This document shows, one piece after another, positions 1 to 7,780 of a stretch of 32,904 bases of DNA (within the stretch, counting starts at the first letter, position 1; every line of letters begins with the position of its first letter). The position numbers and the translations under genes were made by a program. Where the stretch lies: NCBI GenBank assembly GCA_030430255.1, contig JAUIGD010000020.1, positions 1 through 32,904 of the forward strand, written 5' to 3'. Under the pieces are notes generated by a model. The model made no database searches, was not told the origin of the DNA, and saw only the letters and a program-made list of their open reading frames with translations. The DNA is from Verrucomicrobiia bacterium (GTDB lineage Bacteria > Verrucomicrobiota > Verrucomicrobiia > Verrucomicrobiales > DEV007).

Positions 1-312
1 TTCCCAACCGGGGAGGCGGTGGGATCGTTCAACACGAATGGCTCCGGAGACGCGGACCGCGGTGAGAGGCCCTTCGCGTTGCTCAGGGTGACAGCTCGCG
101 CACTTGAGGGCGGTCAGGGCGGTGTGAGGGGATGGCCACCAGCCCTCTCAAGGAAGTGCGGTGTCATCCTGACAAGCGCAGCGCAGGAAGGACCCCGCCA
201 TGAAACCCGCGGGTCGAGCCCCGGGGACGCCCCCGATGCCTTGACGGCTCCAAGCGAGCGGGCACCGGGACGCTGCCACCCATCGATGCCTTTCCTTAAC
301 CAAGCGCCATTC
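1..312. repeat. Family A inverted-repeat element, copy 1a (cut by window edge)
   Basis: Non-coding repeat. Position 1 aligns with position 13361 of the complete copy at 13236-13673. From there to the right terminus (AGCGCCATTC, ending at 312) the two copies are almost the same length, 312 and 313 bases. The centre is a long imperfect palindrome at about 66-215. Its arms carry CTCAGGGTGACA at about 84-95 and, inverted, TGTCATCCTGAC. The inner arms are CGCACTTGAGGG and, inverted, CCCTCTCAAGGAAGTGCGG. The short open frames across it run on both strands, have no recognisable motif and are not conserved between copies. Confidence 0.75.
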
Positions 313-322
313 ATTCTAGCCC

Positions 323-460
323 GAATGGTTCAGCCGGATTCTCGGCGGTTGGGGTCGGGAACGGAACCGATGCCCGCTCCGGGAGATCCTCGTGGGTGCC
401 GCCGCTTCGATCGCGCGCCGAAGTGTCCTGGGGAGTCGAGTTCCCAACCTCGGAGGGGCC
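323..460. repeat. Family A element, copy 1b (3'-truncated)
   Basis: A second family A copy starts with GAATGG at 323, only 10 bases after the right terminus of copy 1a and in the same orientation, so the two stand head to tail. It matches the first 125 bases or so of the complete copy, including CGGGAACGGAACCGATGC-like sequence and CTCCGGGAGATCCTCGTGGG. It runs to GAGTCGAGTTCCCAACC near 449 and diverges at about 460. The palindromic core and the right terminus are missing. Confidence 0.65.
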
Positions 461-547
461 CCCTTGGCTAGGAGGCTGTCGAACTTGGGACTTTCGAGCC
501 CGAACGTTTTAGAATTTCGATCCCAATCGTCACGATGGCGAGGCGTT

Positions 548-665
548 GATCGAGATCAGCGGCGAGACAGCTGGGTGATCGATGCGGGCTGGCACCGCCC
601 CCAGACCTTGGCGCACCGAGGACGCGGCGCCTCCCCGATGGATTTGCGGTTCGATCCGCGCTAGC
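548..665 (+). repeat. Family B repeat, copy 1, just upstream of a start codon
   Basis: It begins with GATCGAGATCAGCGGCGAGA and ends with GATGGATTTGCGGTTCGATC followed by CGCGCTAGC. Both ends match copy 2 at 14850-14965; the middle is different. It stops 8 bases before the ATG of the gene at 674. The terminal TAGCAT (662-667) sits 6 bases before that ATG, the right place for a -10 box of a leaderless transcript. That promoter reading is inference: I see no -35 box at normal spacing. Confidence 0.6.
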
Positions 666-673
666 ATGATGCC

Positions 674-1144
674 ATGTGGCATGAGCGCCTCCGAAAATTC
701 CTGCGCCATCCGGCGTCGCTGATCGTCTGGATCACCCTGTTCTGCTCCGCCGGGAAGGAGCAATACCCGTTCTCCCATTTCCCGATGTATTCGGGATTCG
801 AAGACGAGACGTGGCTCCTCTACTTCAAGCGGGCGGACGGCGAACCCATCCAGGCCAAACGCGCCTTCCGCAATACCGTCGCCCGCGCCAAGAAACGCTA
901 CGGCAGCCTGCGCGATGACTACCTGGAGGAAACCGGCAAGGAGTTCGACGACCTCGCCGACGCCGACCACGAGATCATCGCCGGCCGCTTGATCGAGGAA
1001 TACAAAGCGAACGCCCCCGCCAAGGTCAAAGCCAAGCCTGACCTCGACGATGTCTTCAACGGCCCGGTGACCCTCGTCCGCATCGATGTCGCCTACCGCG
1101 ACGGCGAGTTCCGCTTCTCCGAGACCGAGCTCGCCACGCGCTAG
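674..1144 (+). CDS. Hypothetical membrane-associated protein next to HTTM protein
   Basis: 156 residues, no family I can name with certainty. A hydrophobic stretch at about residues 14-28 (SLIVWITLFCSAG) could be an anchor or uncleaved signal. It is followed by the motif YPFSHFPMYSGF (about 31-42). Related PF-S-YPM-S motifs often occur in small proteins encoded beside HTTM/gamma-carboxylase-like membrane proteins, and such a gene lies downstream at 1296. The remainder is charged and mostly helical in appearance, with KAKPDLDDV near the C terminus. The ATG at 674 follows family B repeat copy 1 closely and has no Shine-Dalgarno sequence. ATGs at 666 and 669 are out of frame. The 151-base gap to 1296 still allows co-transcription. 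Confidence 0.7.
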   Translation: MWHERLRKFLRHPASLIVWITLFCSAGKEQYPFSHFPMYSGFEDETWLLYFKRADGEPIQAKRAFRNTVARAKKRYGSLRDDYLEETGKEFDDLADADHEIIAGRLIEEYKANAPAKVKAKPDLDDVFNGPVTLVRIDVAYRDGEFRFSETELATR

Positions 1145-1295
1145 GCGCTGCCGGATTACTCTGTCCCGCCGCGAACCGTCTTCCAATCGGTCACAGGAGG
1201 ACGCCCCCAACCACCGCAACCACAACCATCGAAACCCTGAGATTCTGGCGCCGCGAGGCGTTCTCGAACACGCCCCAAGGTATCGTCCGCCCCCG

Positions 1296-2246
1296 ATGTT
1301 CCGCCCCTACCCACACCAACCCCGCGAGGTCGCGGCAATGCGCGCGCTGTTCGCCGTCAGCCTTTGGCTGTCGGTGTTGGCGCTGCTCCCACCGCTGTTC
1401 GGCGAAAGCCCGAAGGGCTTCGTTTTCGCCAGCTACCCCGAGGCCAAGCAGCCCACCGGCATCGCCCACATCATCGATCTCAGCTGGCTCTCAAAGGCGG
1501 GTCCGGCGCGGACGCTCCACTGGGTTTTCGTCGTCTCCCTGCTGGCCTACGCCCTCGTGCCGTTCCGCCTCCTCCGCTTCGCGGTGCTGCCGGTCTTCGC
1601 CATCCACCTGATCGTCTTCACCTACAACAACTCGCAGGGCAGCACCCACCACGGCTACCAGATCCAAACCCAATGCCTGCTCGCGCAGACGCTGTTGCTC
1701 TGGTGGCCGTCGATCCACTGGTTGGCGGGGAGAGCGAGGCTGCGCCTGCCCAGCCTTCCCGGCTCGCCCGACCTGCGTTCGCTGTGGGTCTACTACACCC
1801 AGCTCACGATCGCCGCCGCCTACGTCATCGCCGGCTTCACGAAGATCGCCCGCTCGGGGCTCGGCTGGATCGCCGACTCGCCGCTCATCTGCGTGCAGGT
1901 CGTCAAGACGCACACCCAAAACTACTACAACTGGCTCGACCCGCAGTTCGCGGGCCGCGGCGTGCCGGTCGCCGAATGGATCGCCGCCCACCCTTGGCTG
2001 ACGCGCGGGATGTTGACCTCCGGGCTGCTCCTCGAACTCTTCGCCTTCGTCTGTTTGCTCGGCCGCGGTTGGGCCGCCGCGCTCGGCGCGGCGATGATCG
2101 GCCTGCACGTCAGCATCTCGCTCGTGATGCACCTGCACTTCCCGCAGAACGAACAGGTCTGCCTCATCTTCCTCGTCAACCTGCCCTTCTGGTGCGCCCT
2201 GCTCGGGGCGAAGCTCAGAAAGGCGCGGCCCGGCGCCGCCCGGTGA
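1296..2246 (+). CDS. HTTM-like (vitamin K-dependent carboxylase-type) membrane protein
   Basis: 316 residues with about seven hydrophobic segments, for example ALFAVSLWLSVLALLPPLF near the N terminus, and others in the middle and C-terminal thirds. Features recalling the HTTM (horizontally transferred transmembrane) family are the His-rich THHGYQIQTQ, YVIAGFTKIARSGLGW, the Glu in LLLELFAFVCLLG, and HVSISLVMHLHFPQNEQ. HTTM proteins are distant relatives of gamma-glutamyl carboxylase; most have no proven substrate. The start is taken at ATG 1296 because the open frame upstream is Arg/Pro-rich and unlike a protein. ATG 1338, just before the first membrane segment, is an alternative. The upstream gene at 674 is the likely partner. 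I am fairly sure of the membrane topology and less sure of the family. Confidence 0.7.
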   Translation: MFRPYPHQPREVAAMRALFAVSLWLSVLALLPPLFGESPKGFVFASYPEAKQPTGIAHIIDLSWLSKAGPARTLHWVFVVSLLAYALVPFRLLRFAVLPVFAIHLIVFTYNNSQGSTHHGYQIQTQCLLAQTLLLWWPSIHWLAGRARLRLPSLPGSPDLRSLWVYYTQLTIAAAYVIAGFTKIARSGLGWIADSPLICVQVVKTHTQNYYNWLDPQFAGRGVPVAEWIAAHPWLTRGMLTSGLLLELFAFVCLLGRGWAAALGAAMIGLHVSISLVMHLHFPQNEQVCLIFLVNLPFWCALLGAKLRKARPGAAR

Positions 2247-2349
2247 CCGGCGGCTGATCCAGTTCGCGAAATCTGCGCTTTCCCCGGGCGCGGATTTTCC
2301 GTAACAATAGCGATCCCACTCCGACAACCCCCGACCCAACAACACACCT

Positions 2350-2964
2350 ATGGACCCAAAGCGGAAACTCCTTCTCCTCGGCGGCGGCGCCGCCCTCGTC
2401 ATGATCGTCTGGTGGATCGCAGGCAACTGGGAGGCCTGGGGCGACGACGAGACCGGCAACCCCGGCCTGCAGTTCGCTTCGGTCCTCCTGCTCGGCCTGA
2501 TCGCCGGCTTCCTCATCGTCTTCGTCGTGCTGCCTTCCCTCGGCGACAAGGTCGGCGAGATGGTCTATTCCGCGCCGGAGAAAGTCGAGCCGGACGCCTA
2601 CAGCAAGGCGGCCGCGAAAGTCAGCCAAGGCGACTACCAAGGCGCGATCGCCGCCTACAAAGCGATCGCCGACGACGAGCCGGACAACCGCTTCCCGATC
2701 GTCGAGATCGCCAAGATCCAACACGATCACCTGCATGACATCGACGCCTCGATCGCCACCTTCGAGACCGCGATCGAGAGCAAAGATTGGGAGGTCAACG
2801 ACGCGGCCTTCATGATCTTCCGCCTGCACGACCTCTACCTGAAGGACAAAGGCAACGAGACGCGCGCCCGCGAACTGCTGCAGTTGGTGATCGAGAAATT
2901 CCCCGACACCCGGCACTCCGCCAACGCCCACCACAAGCTCAACGAGATGAACGCCATCGGTTGA
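2350..2964 (+). CDS. TPR-containing membrane protein
   Basis: 204 residues. Two hydrophobic segments (about 7-23, LLLLGGGAALVMIVWWIAG, and about 41-64, FASVLLLGLIAGFLIVFVVL) are followed by a soluble domain from about residue 85. That domain has tetratricopeptide-type helical pairs: AAAKVSQGDYQGAIAAYKAI, then IDASIATFETAIES, then RARELLQLVIEKFPDTRHS. TPR domains mediate protein contacts, so this is probably a membrane-anchored scaffold facing the cytoplasm or periplasm. No catalytic residues are apparent. The ATG follows CAACACACCT, with no Shine-Dalgarno sequence. It stands alone, 103 bases after the HTTM-like gene and 152 before comEC. Confidence 0.75.
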   Translation: MDPKRKLLLLGGGAALVMIVWWIAGNWEAWGDDETGNPGLQFASVLLLGLIAGFLIVFVVLPSLGDKVGEMVYSAPEKVEPDAYSKAAAKVSQGDYQGAIAAYKAIADDEPDNRFPIVEIAKIQHDHLHDIDASIATFETAIESKDWEVNDAAFMIFRLHDLYLKDKGNETRARELLQLVIEKFPDTRHSANAHHKLNEMNAIG

Positions 2965-3116
2965 GCCGCCGCCAAGGCCCATGGCGGAGCCCGGACAGAA
3001 CCTCGGCGGGGCGCCTCGCAGCCGCCTCCCTCCCGGCGCGAATCGGCTTTGGACTCGGCCCCGACTCCCGGTGACCCCATCGCGGGATCCGGTCGGTCGC
3101 CCACCCTCGTGACCAC

Positions 3117-5516
3117 TTGGACGGAAGCTCCAAATCGTCCGGGCTCGAGGTTCCGAAGTCCGGCCGCCTCCCGGGCGGCGGGAGGCTGAGCGCGGCATTG
3201 GGGGAGCCGTTGGTCGGGGTGGCGGCCTGCTTCGCGGCGGGGATCGCCACCTGCCACTTCACCGGCCCCGGGCTGCTGCTCGCCTACGCCCCGGCGGGCG
3301 CCGCGCTGCTCCTCTGGTGCTGGCGCGACAGCACGGTGACCCTCTGGCTGTTCGCCTTCGCCGCCGGTTTCCTCCTCCACTTCTTCCAGGTCGGCGCCGA
3401 CCGCTCCGCCCCCCACTTCGACCAGGCGGCCTCGCGGGCGCTGGCGGTCGTCGCGGACGGGGTGATCGTCTCGCCACCGCGGGAGCGCGGCTCGGGCCTC
3501 GCCTTCGACCTGCGCCTGGAGAGCCTCGCCCCACCGGGTCGCGAGCCGTCCCCCGTCCACGGCAACCGCGTCCACGTCTACCTGCGCGGAGCCGCTCCGG
3601 CGTTGACCTACGGCGACCGCTTGCGCATCCGCGGCACGCTGCGGGTGCCGGAGCCGGCGCGCAACCCCGACGAGTTCGACTTCGCGGGGTTCTTGCGCAG
3701 CCGCGGGATCCACTTCGAGCTCACCTCGACCCCCGGCCGCGTCGAGCGCCTCGGCCGCGGTGCGGGCAACCCGCTGGTCGCGCTGGGCCTGCGCGGCCGC
3801 GCCTGGGCCGGCGAACAGTTGACCGCGGGGCTGCCGCCCGGAGACGCCGACACGCGGGCGATCATCCTGGCGATGAGCCTCGGCGCACGCGAGGACACCC
3901 CGGAGGTGATCGAGGACAAATTCCGCTTCAGCGGTACGCTGCACGTCTTCGCCGTCAGCGGCCTGCACGTCGGCATCGTCGCCGCGGTGACCTGGTTCGT
4001 CGCCTCGATCGCCGCCTCCCTGCTGCGCGCCCCCCGGCGGATCGCCGCGCTCGTCTCCATCGCGGCGGTGCTCGCCTATGCGCTGGTCACCGGCCTGCGC
4101 CCCTCCGCCGTGCGGGCGGCGATCATGGCGACCCTCTTTTTCGGCGGCATGCTGTTCGATCGCGAGCCACAGATTTTCAACAGCACCGGCGCCGCCGCCC
4201 TGGTCATCCTCGGTTTCGACAGCGGCCAACTCTTCCGGCCGGGGTTCCAGCTCTCGTTTTGCGTCCTCCTCTGCATCGCCGCCTTCGCCATGCCGATCGG
4301 AGCCTGGCTCAACCGCCCGTTCCGGCGCGACCCCTTCTTCCCCAAGGCGCTGCTCAGCCCGGCGGCACGCTGGCGGCAAGGGGTGGCGCAGGGGGTGACC
4401 GGGATGATCGGCACCTCGGTGGCCGCCTGGGCGGGCTCGACGCCGCTGACCTGGGCCTACTTCGGCCTGGTGACCCCGATTTCGATCATCGCCAACCTCG
4501 CCCTCGTGCCGCTGGCGTTCCTCGTGATCGGCACCTCGGCGCTGTCGGTGATGTTGGCGCTGGTGCCGCACCCCCTCCCCGCCGAGCTCGCCAACAACGC
4601 CAACGCCGTCTGGGCGAAGACCGCGGCGGGCACAGCCGGGGCATGCTCGGAGATCCCGGGCGGCCACTTCGCGGTGCCCGACCCACAACACCTCCTGCGC
4701 GCGCCCTGCGAGATCAACGTCACCGATCTCCCCTACGGCGGTGCCGCGGTCCACCTCGCCTTCCGGGGCGGCGGCGACTGGTTGCTCGACACCGGCTCCG
4801 CGCGGTCGTTCCCACGCACGGTCCATCCCCTGTTGCGCAGCTACGGCAGCGGCCGGCTCGACGGCCTGCTGCTGTCCCACCCCGACACCGACCACGTCGG
4901 GGGAGCGATCTCAGCGATCGACGAATACCGGCCGCGGCGGATCTTGGCGCCGCCGGTCGAGAGCACCTCGGGCGCGTGGCGCGCCGCGCTCGCCGCCGCC
5001 GGGCGCAGCGGCCTCGAGGTCGAGCCGCTCAGCGCCGGGGGGCGGGTCGCCCTGCCGCGCGGTGCCGAACTCGCGGTGCTCTACCCACCCGCGGCCGACC
5101 CGCCCGGGAGGGTGGCCGACGACCGCTGCCTCGTGGCGCGGCTCGACCTCGCCGACGGCTGGCGGGTACTGATCTGCGGCGACATCGGCTACTACGCCGA
5201 GCGCTGGTTGGTCGAGCACGTCGCGCCCGGACAGCTGCGCTGCGACCTCATGCTGCGCGGGGCCCACAGCAGCGACGAATCGATGCTGGCCGGTCTCATC
5301 GCCGTGGCCCGCCCGCAGGTGGTGGTCGCCTCCCGCCAGTCCACGCGGGCGGCGGTCCAACGCGACCCGGCATGGGCCGCCGCCGCCCGCGCCGCCGGAG
5401 CGGCGGTGCTGGAACAGGCGGAGGGCGGCGCCGTGCGCGCGTGTTTCTACCCCGACCGTGTCGAGCTGCGCTCCCACCTCGACGGTCAGGAGCTGCGGCT
5501 GAACCGCGCCGAGTAG
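3117..5516 (+). CDS. comEC: ComEC/Rec2 family DNA-uptake channel
   Basis: 799 residues in the usual ComEC order. An N-terminal membrane pair and OB-like (DUF4131) region (about 25-205) with LRIRGTLRVPEPARNPDEFD is followed by the Competence membrane domain (about 230-490) with LHVFAVSGLHVGIVAA and ALVTGLRPSAVRAAIMA. A metallo-beta-lactamase-like domain follows (about 535-790). ComEC carries single-stranded DNA across the inner membrane during transformation. The MBL domain keeps LLDTGS (D558), SHPDTDHVGG (H588, D590, D592, H593) and ICGDIG. Two motifs deviate: the usual VGQGDA is replaced by LPYGGAA, and the HHGS-type motif reads GAHSSDES, leaving only H717. The frame opens after TGA 3072 with no ATG. 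TTG 3117 is used here and TTG 3198 is possible. The 3' end overlaps trmB by 31 bases, tail to tail. No other competence gene is in the window. Confidence 0.85.
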   Translation: MDGSSKSSGLEVPKSGRLPGGGRLSAALGEPLVGVAACFAAGIATCHFTGPGLLLAYAPAGAALLLWCWRDSTVTLWLFAFAAGFLLHFFQVGADRSAPHFDQAASRALAVVADGVIVSPPRERGSGLAFDLRLESLAPPGREPSPVHGNRVHVYLRGAAPALTYGDRLRIRGTLRVPEPARNPDEFDFAGFLRSRGIHFELTSTPGRVERLGRGAGNPLVALGLRGRAWAGEQLTAGLPPGDADTRAIILAMSLGAREDTPEVIEDKFRFSGTLHVFAVSGLHVGIVAAVTWFVASIAASLLRAPRRIAALVSIAAVLAYALVTGLRPSAVRAAIMATLFFGGMLFDREPQIFNSTGAAALVILGFDSGQLFRPGFQLSFCVLLCIAAFAMPIGAWLNRPFRRDPFFPKALLSPAARWRQGVAQGVTGMIGTSVAAWAGSTPLTWAYFGLVTPISIIANLALVPLAFLVIGTSALSVMLALVPHPLPAELANNANAVWAKTAAGTAGACSEIPGGHFAVPDPQHLLRAPCEINVTDLPYGGAAVHLAFRGGGDWLLDTGSARSFPRTVHPLLRSYGSGRLDGLLLSHPDTDHVGGAISAIDEYRPRRILAPPVESTSGAWRAALAAAGRSGLEVEPLSAGGRVALPRGAELAVLYPPAADPPGRVADDRCLVARLDLADGWRVLICGDIGYYAERWLVEHVAPGQLRCDLMLRGAHSSDESMLAGLIAVARPQVVVASRQSTRAAVQRDPAWAAAARAAGAAVLEQAEGGAVRACFYPDRVELRSHLDGQELRLNRAE

Positions 5517-6070
5517 ACCTCCCGCCCCTCGGCGCGCCAGAGCGCCTCGAAATCGGTGGTCGGGTAGAAGAAGGCGTCCGGCGCCCAGTCGAGGCGCTGC
5601 AGACCTGCGGCGGCCTCCAGCACCGGCAGCGCCTCGTCGAAATACTCGCGGTGGTCGGTCTTGAACAAGAACTCACCGCCCGCCACGAGGATGCGCTCGA
5701 TCGCCGCACAGAAGTCGTCGGTCACGAGCCGGCGTTTGTGGTGCTTCTTCTTCGGCCAGGGGTCGGGGAAGAGGAAGTGCACGCGTGTTGCGCAGGCATC
5801 GGGGAGCAACCAGCCGACCGTGTAGGCCGTCTCGAGGCGCAGCACTCGGAGGTTGGTGAGCTCCGCGCGCTCGGCCTTGCGACACACCTTCCGCACCCGC
5901 CCCAGCAGGCGCTCCACCCCGAGAAAGTCCCGTTGGGGATACGCCTCCGCCAAGGCGACGAGAAACGAGCCGTCGCCGCAGCCGAGGTCGATCTCGAGCG
6001 GCCTGGAGGGGTCGGGGAACATCTCCTCGCGGGAGAGCTTCCGGAAGTAGTCGGGCGGGACGAACTGCAT
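5486..6070 (-). CDS. trmB: tRNA (guanine-N7-)-methyltransferase
   Basis: 194 residues from the ATG at 6070, which gives the typical N terminus MQFVPPDYF. An upstream in-frame ATG at 6133 would add a Gly-rich, non-conserved leader. TrmB methylates G46 in the tRNA variable loop using S-adenosylmethionine. Visible motifs are the SAM site LEIDLGCGDGSFL (25-37), the following GVERLLGRVRK, and the family signature HFLFPDPWPKKKHHKRRLV (about 98-116). DAFFYPTTDFEALWRAEG near the C terminus corresponds to the T-D-F/YE-substrate region. Convergent with comEC, overlapping its last 31 bases. Confidence 0.92.
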   Translation of the reverse strand: MQFVPPDYFRKLSREEMFPDPSRPLEIDLGCGDGSFLVALAEAYPQRDFLGVERLLGRVRKVCRKAERAELTNLRVLRLETAYTVGWLLPDACATRVHFLFPDPWPKKKHHKRRLVTDDFCAAIERILVAGGEFLFKTDHREYFDEALPVLEAAAGLQRLDWAPDAFFYPTTDFEALWRAEGREVYSARFSRSS

Positions 6071-6129
6071 CGCGCCGCCCTCCCAACCACTTGCCCCCGC
6101 CGCTGTCAACCGCGCGCCCCTGCGGCCGC

Positions 6130-6513
6130 TCACCCCTCCCCCCCGCGCCGCACCTCATCCAGAAACGCCTCCATCGCCCGTCGCTGGCGTTTGCTGGGCT
6201 TCGCGCCGACCACCCGGTTCTCCCGGCGCCGCGCCGCCTCCTCGCGCGCCGCCCGCACCTCCTCCTCAGGCGTCAGGTCCTCCGCCGCCCCGGCGACGAG
6301 CTTCGCCCCGACGCGGTTGGCGATCGGCTCCAGCACCCTCAGCCGGTGGACCAGCAGATGGCGGTCGACCTCGACCAGATCGCCGGCGCGCACGAGGCGC
6401 GACGCTTTGACCTCCACCCCGCCGACGCGCACCTGCCCCAGCCGGCAGGCGGTCGCCGCGAGGGTGCGGGTTTTGAAGACGCGTACCGCCCACAGCCAGC
6501 GGTCGACCCGCGT
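6130..6513 (-). CDS. S4-domain RNA-binding protein (HslR/Hsp15-like), start codon abnormal
   Basis: About 127 residues. The conserved S4 domain reads RVDRWLWAVRVFKTRTLAAT then CRLGQVRVGGVEVKASRLVR and GDLVEV, followed by a basic C-terminal tail (KPSKRQRRAMEAF) as in Hsp15. Hsp15-type proteins bind rRNA on stalled 50S subunits. The first standard start codon in frame is GTG 6432, which lies inside the domain and would delete its first 27 residues. Upstream to the TGA at 6621-6619 I find no in-frame ATG, GTG or TTG. The codon where relatives have Met before RVDxWLWAVR is ACG at 6513-6511, preceded by a purine-rich GGTGGGGACGGG. ATC 6549 and ATT 6600 are other possibilities. Either an ACG start or a T-to-C mutation or sequencing error fits. 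The gene starts 82 bases after the NHL gene's stop. Confidence 0.75.
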   Translation of the reverse strand, partial: TRVDRWLWAVRVFKTRTLAATACRLGQVRVGGVEVKASRLVRAGDLVEVDRHLLVHRLRVLEPIANRVGAKLVAGAAEDLTPEEEVRAAREEAARRRENRVVGAKPSKRQRRAMEAFLDEVRRGGEG

Positions 6514-6595
6514 CCCGTCCCCACCGCTGCTGTCGTCCGTCTTGCCGATGGCCTTGTGTTCTGGTTCGGTCGTTGCCCGCGGATGCCGCGCCGGC

Positions 6596-7585
6596 TCAAT
6601 CGACCTTGGTGTATTTCGTCACCCGCCCGTGCACGTTCCACTCCTGCGCGTAGAGATCGCCCTCGGCGTCGAAGGTGCAACCGTGCACGGCGATGAGCCC
6701 GCCCTCGTGCCAGTCCTCGGGGCCGATGCCGTTGCCCGCCTTCTTGCGATCGGCCGGCTCGTCACCCAGGCGCGAGATCAACGCGTAGCCGGCGCCGTAG
6801 AGCGACACCCGCCCGTCGAGTTCGGCGACGGCCAGCAGTTCACCGTGGATGTCGGCCGCACAGGGGCGCCCGAGCTCGTCGTCGATCGTGCGCACGAAAT
6901 CGCCGTCCGCGGTGTAGAGCTGCAGCCGGTTGTTCTGGCGGTCGCTGATCAGCAGCATCGAGTCCGCGCCGCGCGGGTCGACCAGGACGTTGTGGCAGAC
7001 GTCGAACTGCCCGTCGCCGGCACCTTTGCCGCCGAACGACTTCACGTACTTGCGGTCTTTGTCGAAGATGTGCATCAGCGACATCCCGTAGCCGTCGGCG
7101 ACGTAGATCCGGCCATCGGGGGCGATGTCGACATCGGTCGGGTTGTACTTGGAGATGTGCTCGTAGAGCTCGCCTTTCTTCGGCGGACCGAGGATCTGCC
7201 AGACGGCCGTGCCGTCCAAGGTGAGTTTCGAAACCGCCTTCTTGCCGTTCTGGGCGACGAACAAGAACTCCTCGCCGCCCTCCTCGCGCACCTTCATCCC
7301 GTGCACGCCGCCCCACTCTGGCCCGAGGTCGCGCACGAACTTCCCGTCCGGCCCGATGACCTGGATCGTCGCAGCGGTCGCGATGTAGACATTCCCCGAC
7401 CGGTCGGCCGCCATGTCGCCGTGCAGGTTCCCCAGGGCCGTGCCCTCGGGGTACTGCGGCCAAGCGCGGACGACCTGATACACGCCGTCGCCCGAACCGG
7501 TCTTCGGCGGCTCCCCCTCCTGCGCGAAACTGGAGAGAGGCAAAACGAGGCAGGTGGCGGAGACGAGTCGGAGGGTGCTATTCAT
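6596..7585 (-). CDS. Secreted NHL-repeat beta-propeller protein
   Basis: 329 residues. MNSTLRLVSATCLVLPLSSF followed by AQ is a clear signal peptide. The mature part is a run of NHL-type blades: DMAADRSGNVYIATAATIQV, NPTDVDIAPDGRIYVADGYG, GQFDVCHNVLVDPRGADSML with LISDRQNNRLQLY, and HGCTFDAEGDLYAQEWNVHG. Such propellers occur in secreted or periplasmic proteins, some related to the lyase part of peptidyl-glycine alpha-amidating enzymes, but nothing here proves an activity. The ATG at 7585 is chosen because it begins the signal peptide; the longer frame to 7672 is Arg/Pro-rich and crosses hairpin DNA. The S4 gene follows. Confidence 0.82.
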   Translation of the reverse strand: MNSTLRLVSATCLVLPLSSFAQEGEPPKTGSGDGVYQVVRAWPQYPEGTALGNLHGDMAADRSGNVYIATAATIQVIGPDGKFVRDLGPEWGGVHGMKVREEGGEEFLFVAQNGKKAVSKLTLDGTAVWQILGPPKKGELYEHISKYNPTDVDIAPDGRIYVADGYGMSLMHIFDKDRKYVKSFGGKGAGDGQFDVCHNVLVDPRGADSMLLISDRQNNRLQLYTADGDFVRTIDDELGRPCAADIHGELLAVAELDGRVSLYGAGYALISRLGDEPADRKKAGNGIGPEDWHEGGLIAVHGCTFDAEGDLYAQEWNVHGRVTKYTKVD

Positions 7586-7641
7586 GGTCTTCACCGCGAT
7601 CAAAACACGGTCGGCAGGGCTTTGTCCACCACCGGTTGGGC

Positions 7642-7770
7642 GCGGTCTCCACCGCCCCTGTAGCCACGGCATCCCTGCCGTGGTCGATCCTCCCCAAGCC
7701 TCCGCCGGCCCTCCGGTTCGGATCGAACGAGCCCCCTCCCCCTTCCACCCCCGGCGACAGGGATGTCGCC
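7642..7770. repeat. Cluster of three short hairpins with related loops
   Basis: The gap between the NHL gene and the next gene contains three perfect inverted repeats with unrelated stems. They are GCGGT-CTCC-ACCGC (7642-7655), CCACGGCA-TCCC-TGCCGTGG (7664-7683) and GGCGACA-GGGA-TGTCGCC (7753-7770). The last loop is the complement of TCCC, so that hairpin is the same type on the other strand. No T-run follows any of them, so they are unlikely to be simple terminators. They look like REP-type palindromes and share the loop of the 76-bp array at 9701-10156. Confidence 0.65.
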
Positions 7771-7780
7771 GCGCCTCATT

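Noticed and set aside
640-663. tRNA T-arm-like GCGGTTCGATCCGC
   Set aside because: No acceptor, D or anticodon arm around it, and the sequence is not kept in the other family B copies.
2835-4895. Minus-strand open frame of 686 codons opposite comEC
   Set aside because: Low-complexity Gly/Glu/Arg composition, antisense to a recognised gene; a shadow frame.
3317-7663. Plus-strand open frame of 4.3 kb
   Set aside because: It is Arg/Pro/Ala-rich without motifs and overlaps comEC in another frame and trmB, the S4 gene and the NHL gene on the other strand, all of which are recognised. High GC content removes stop codons.
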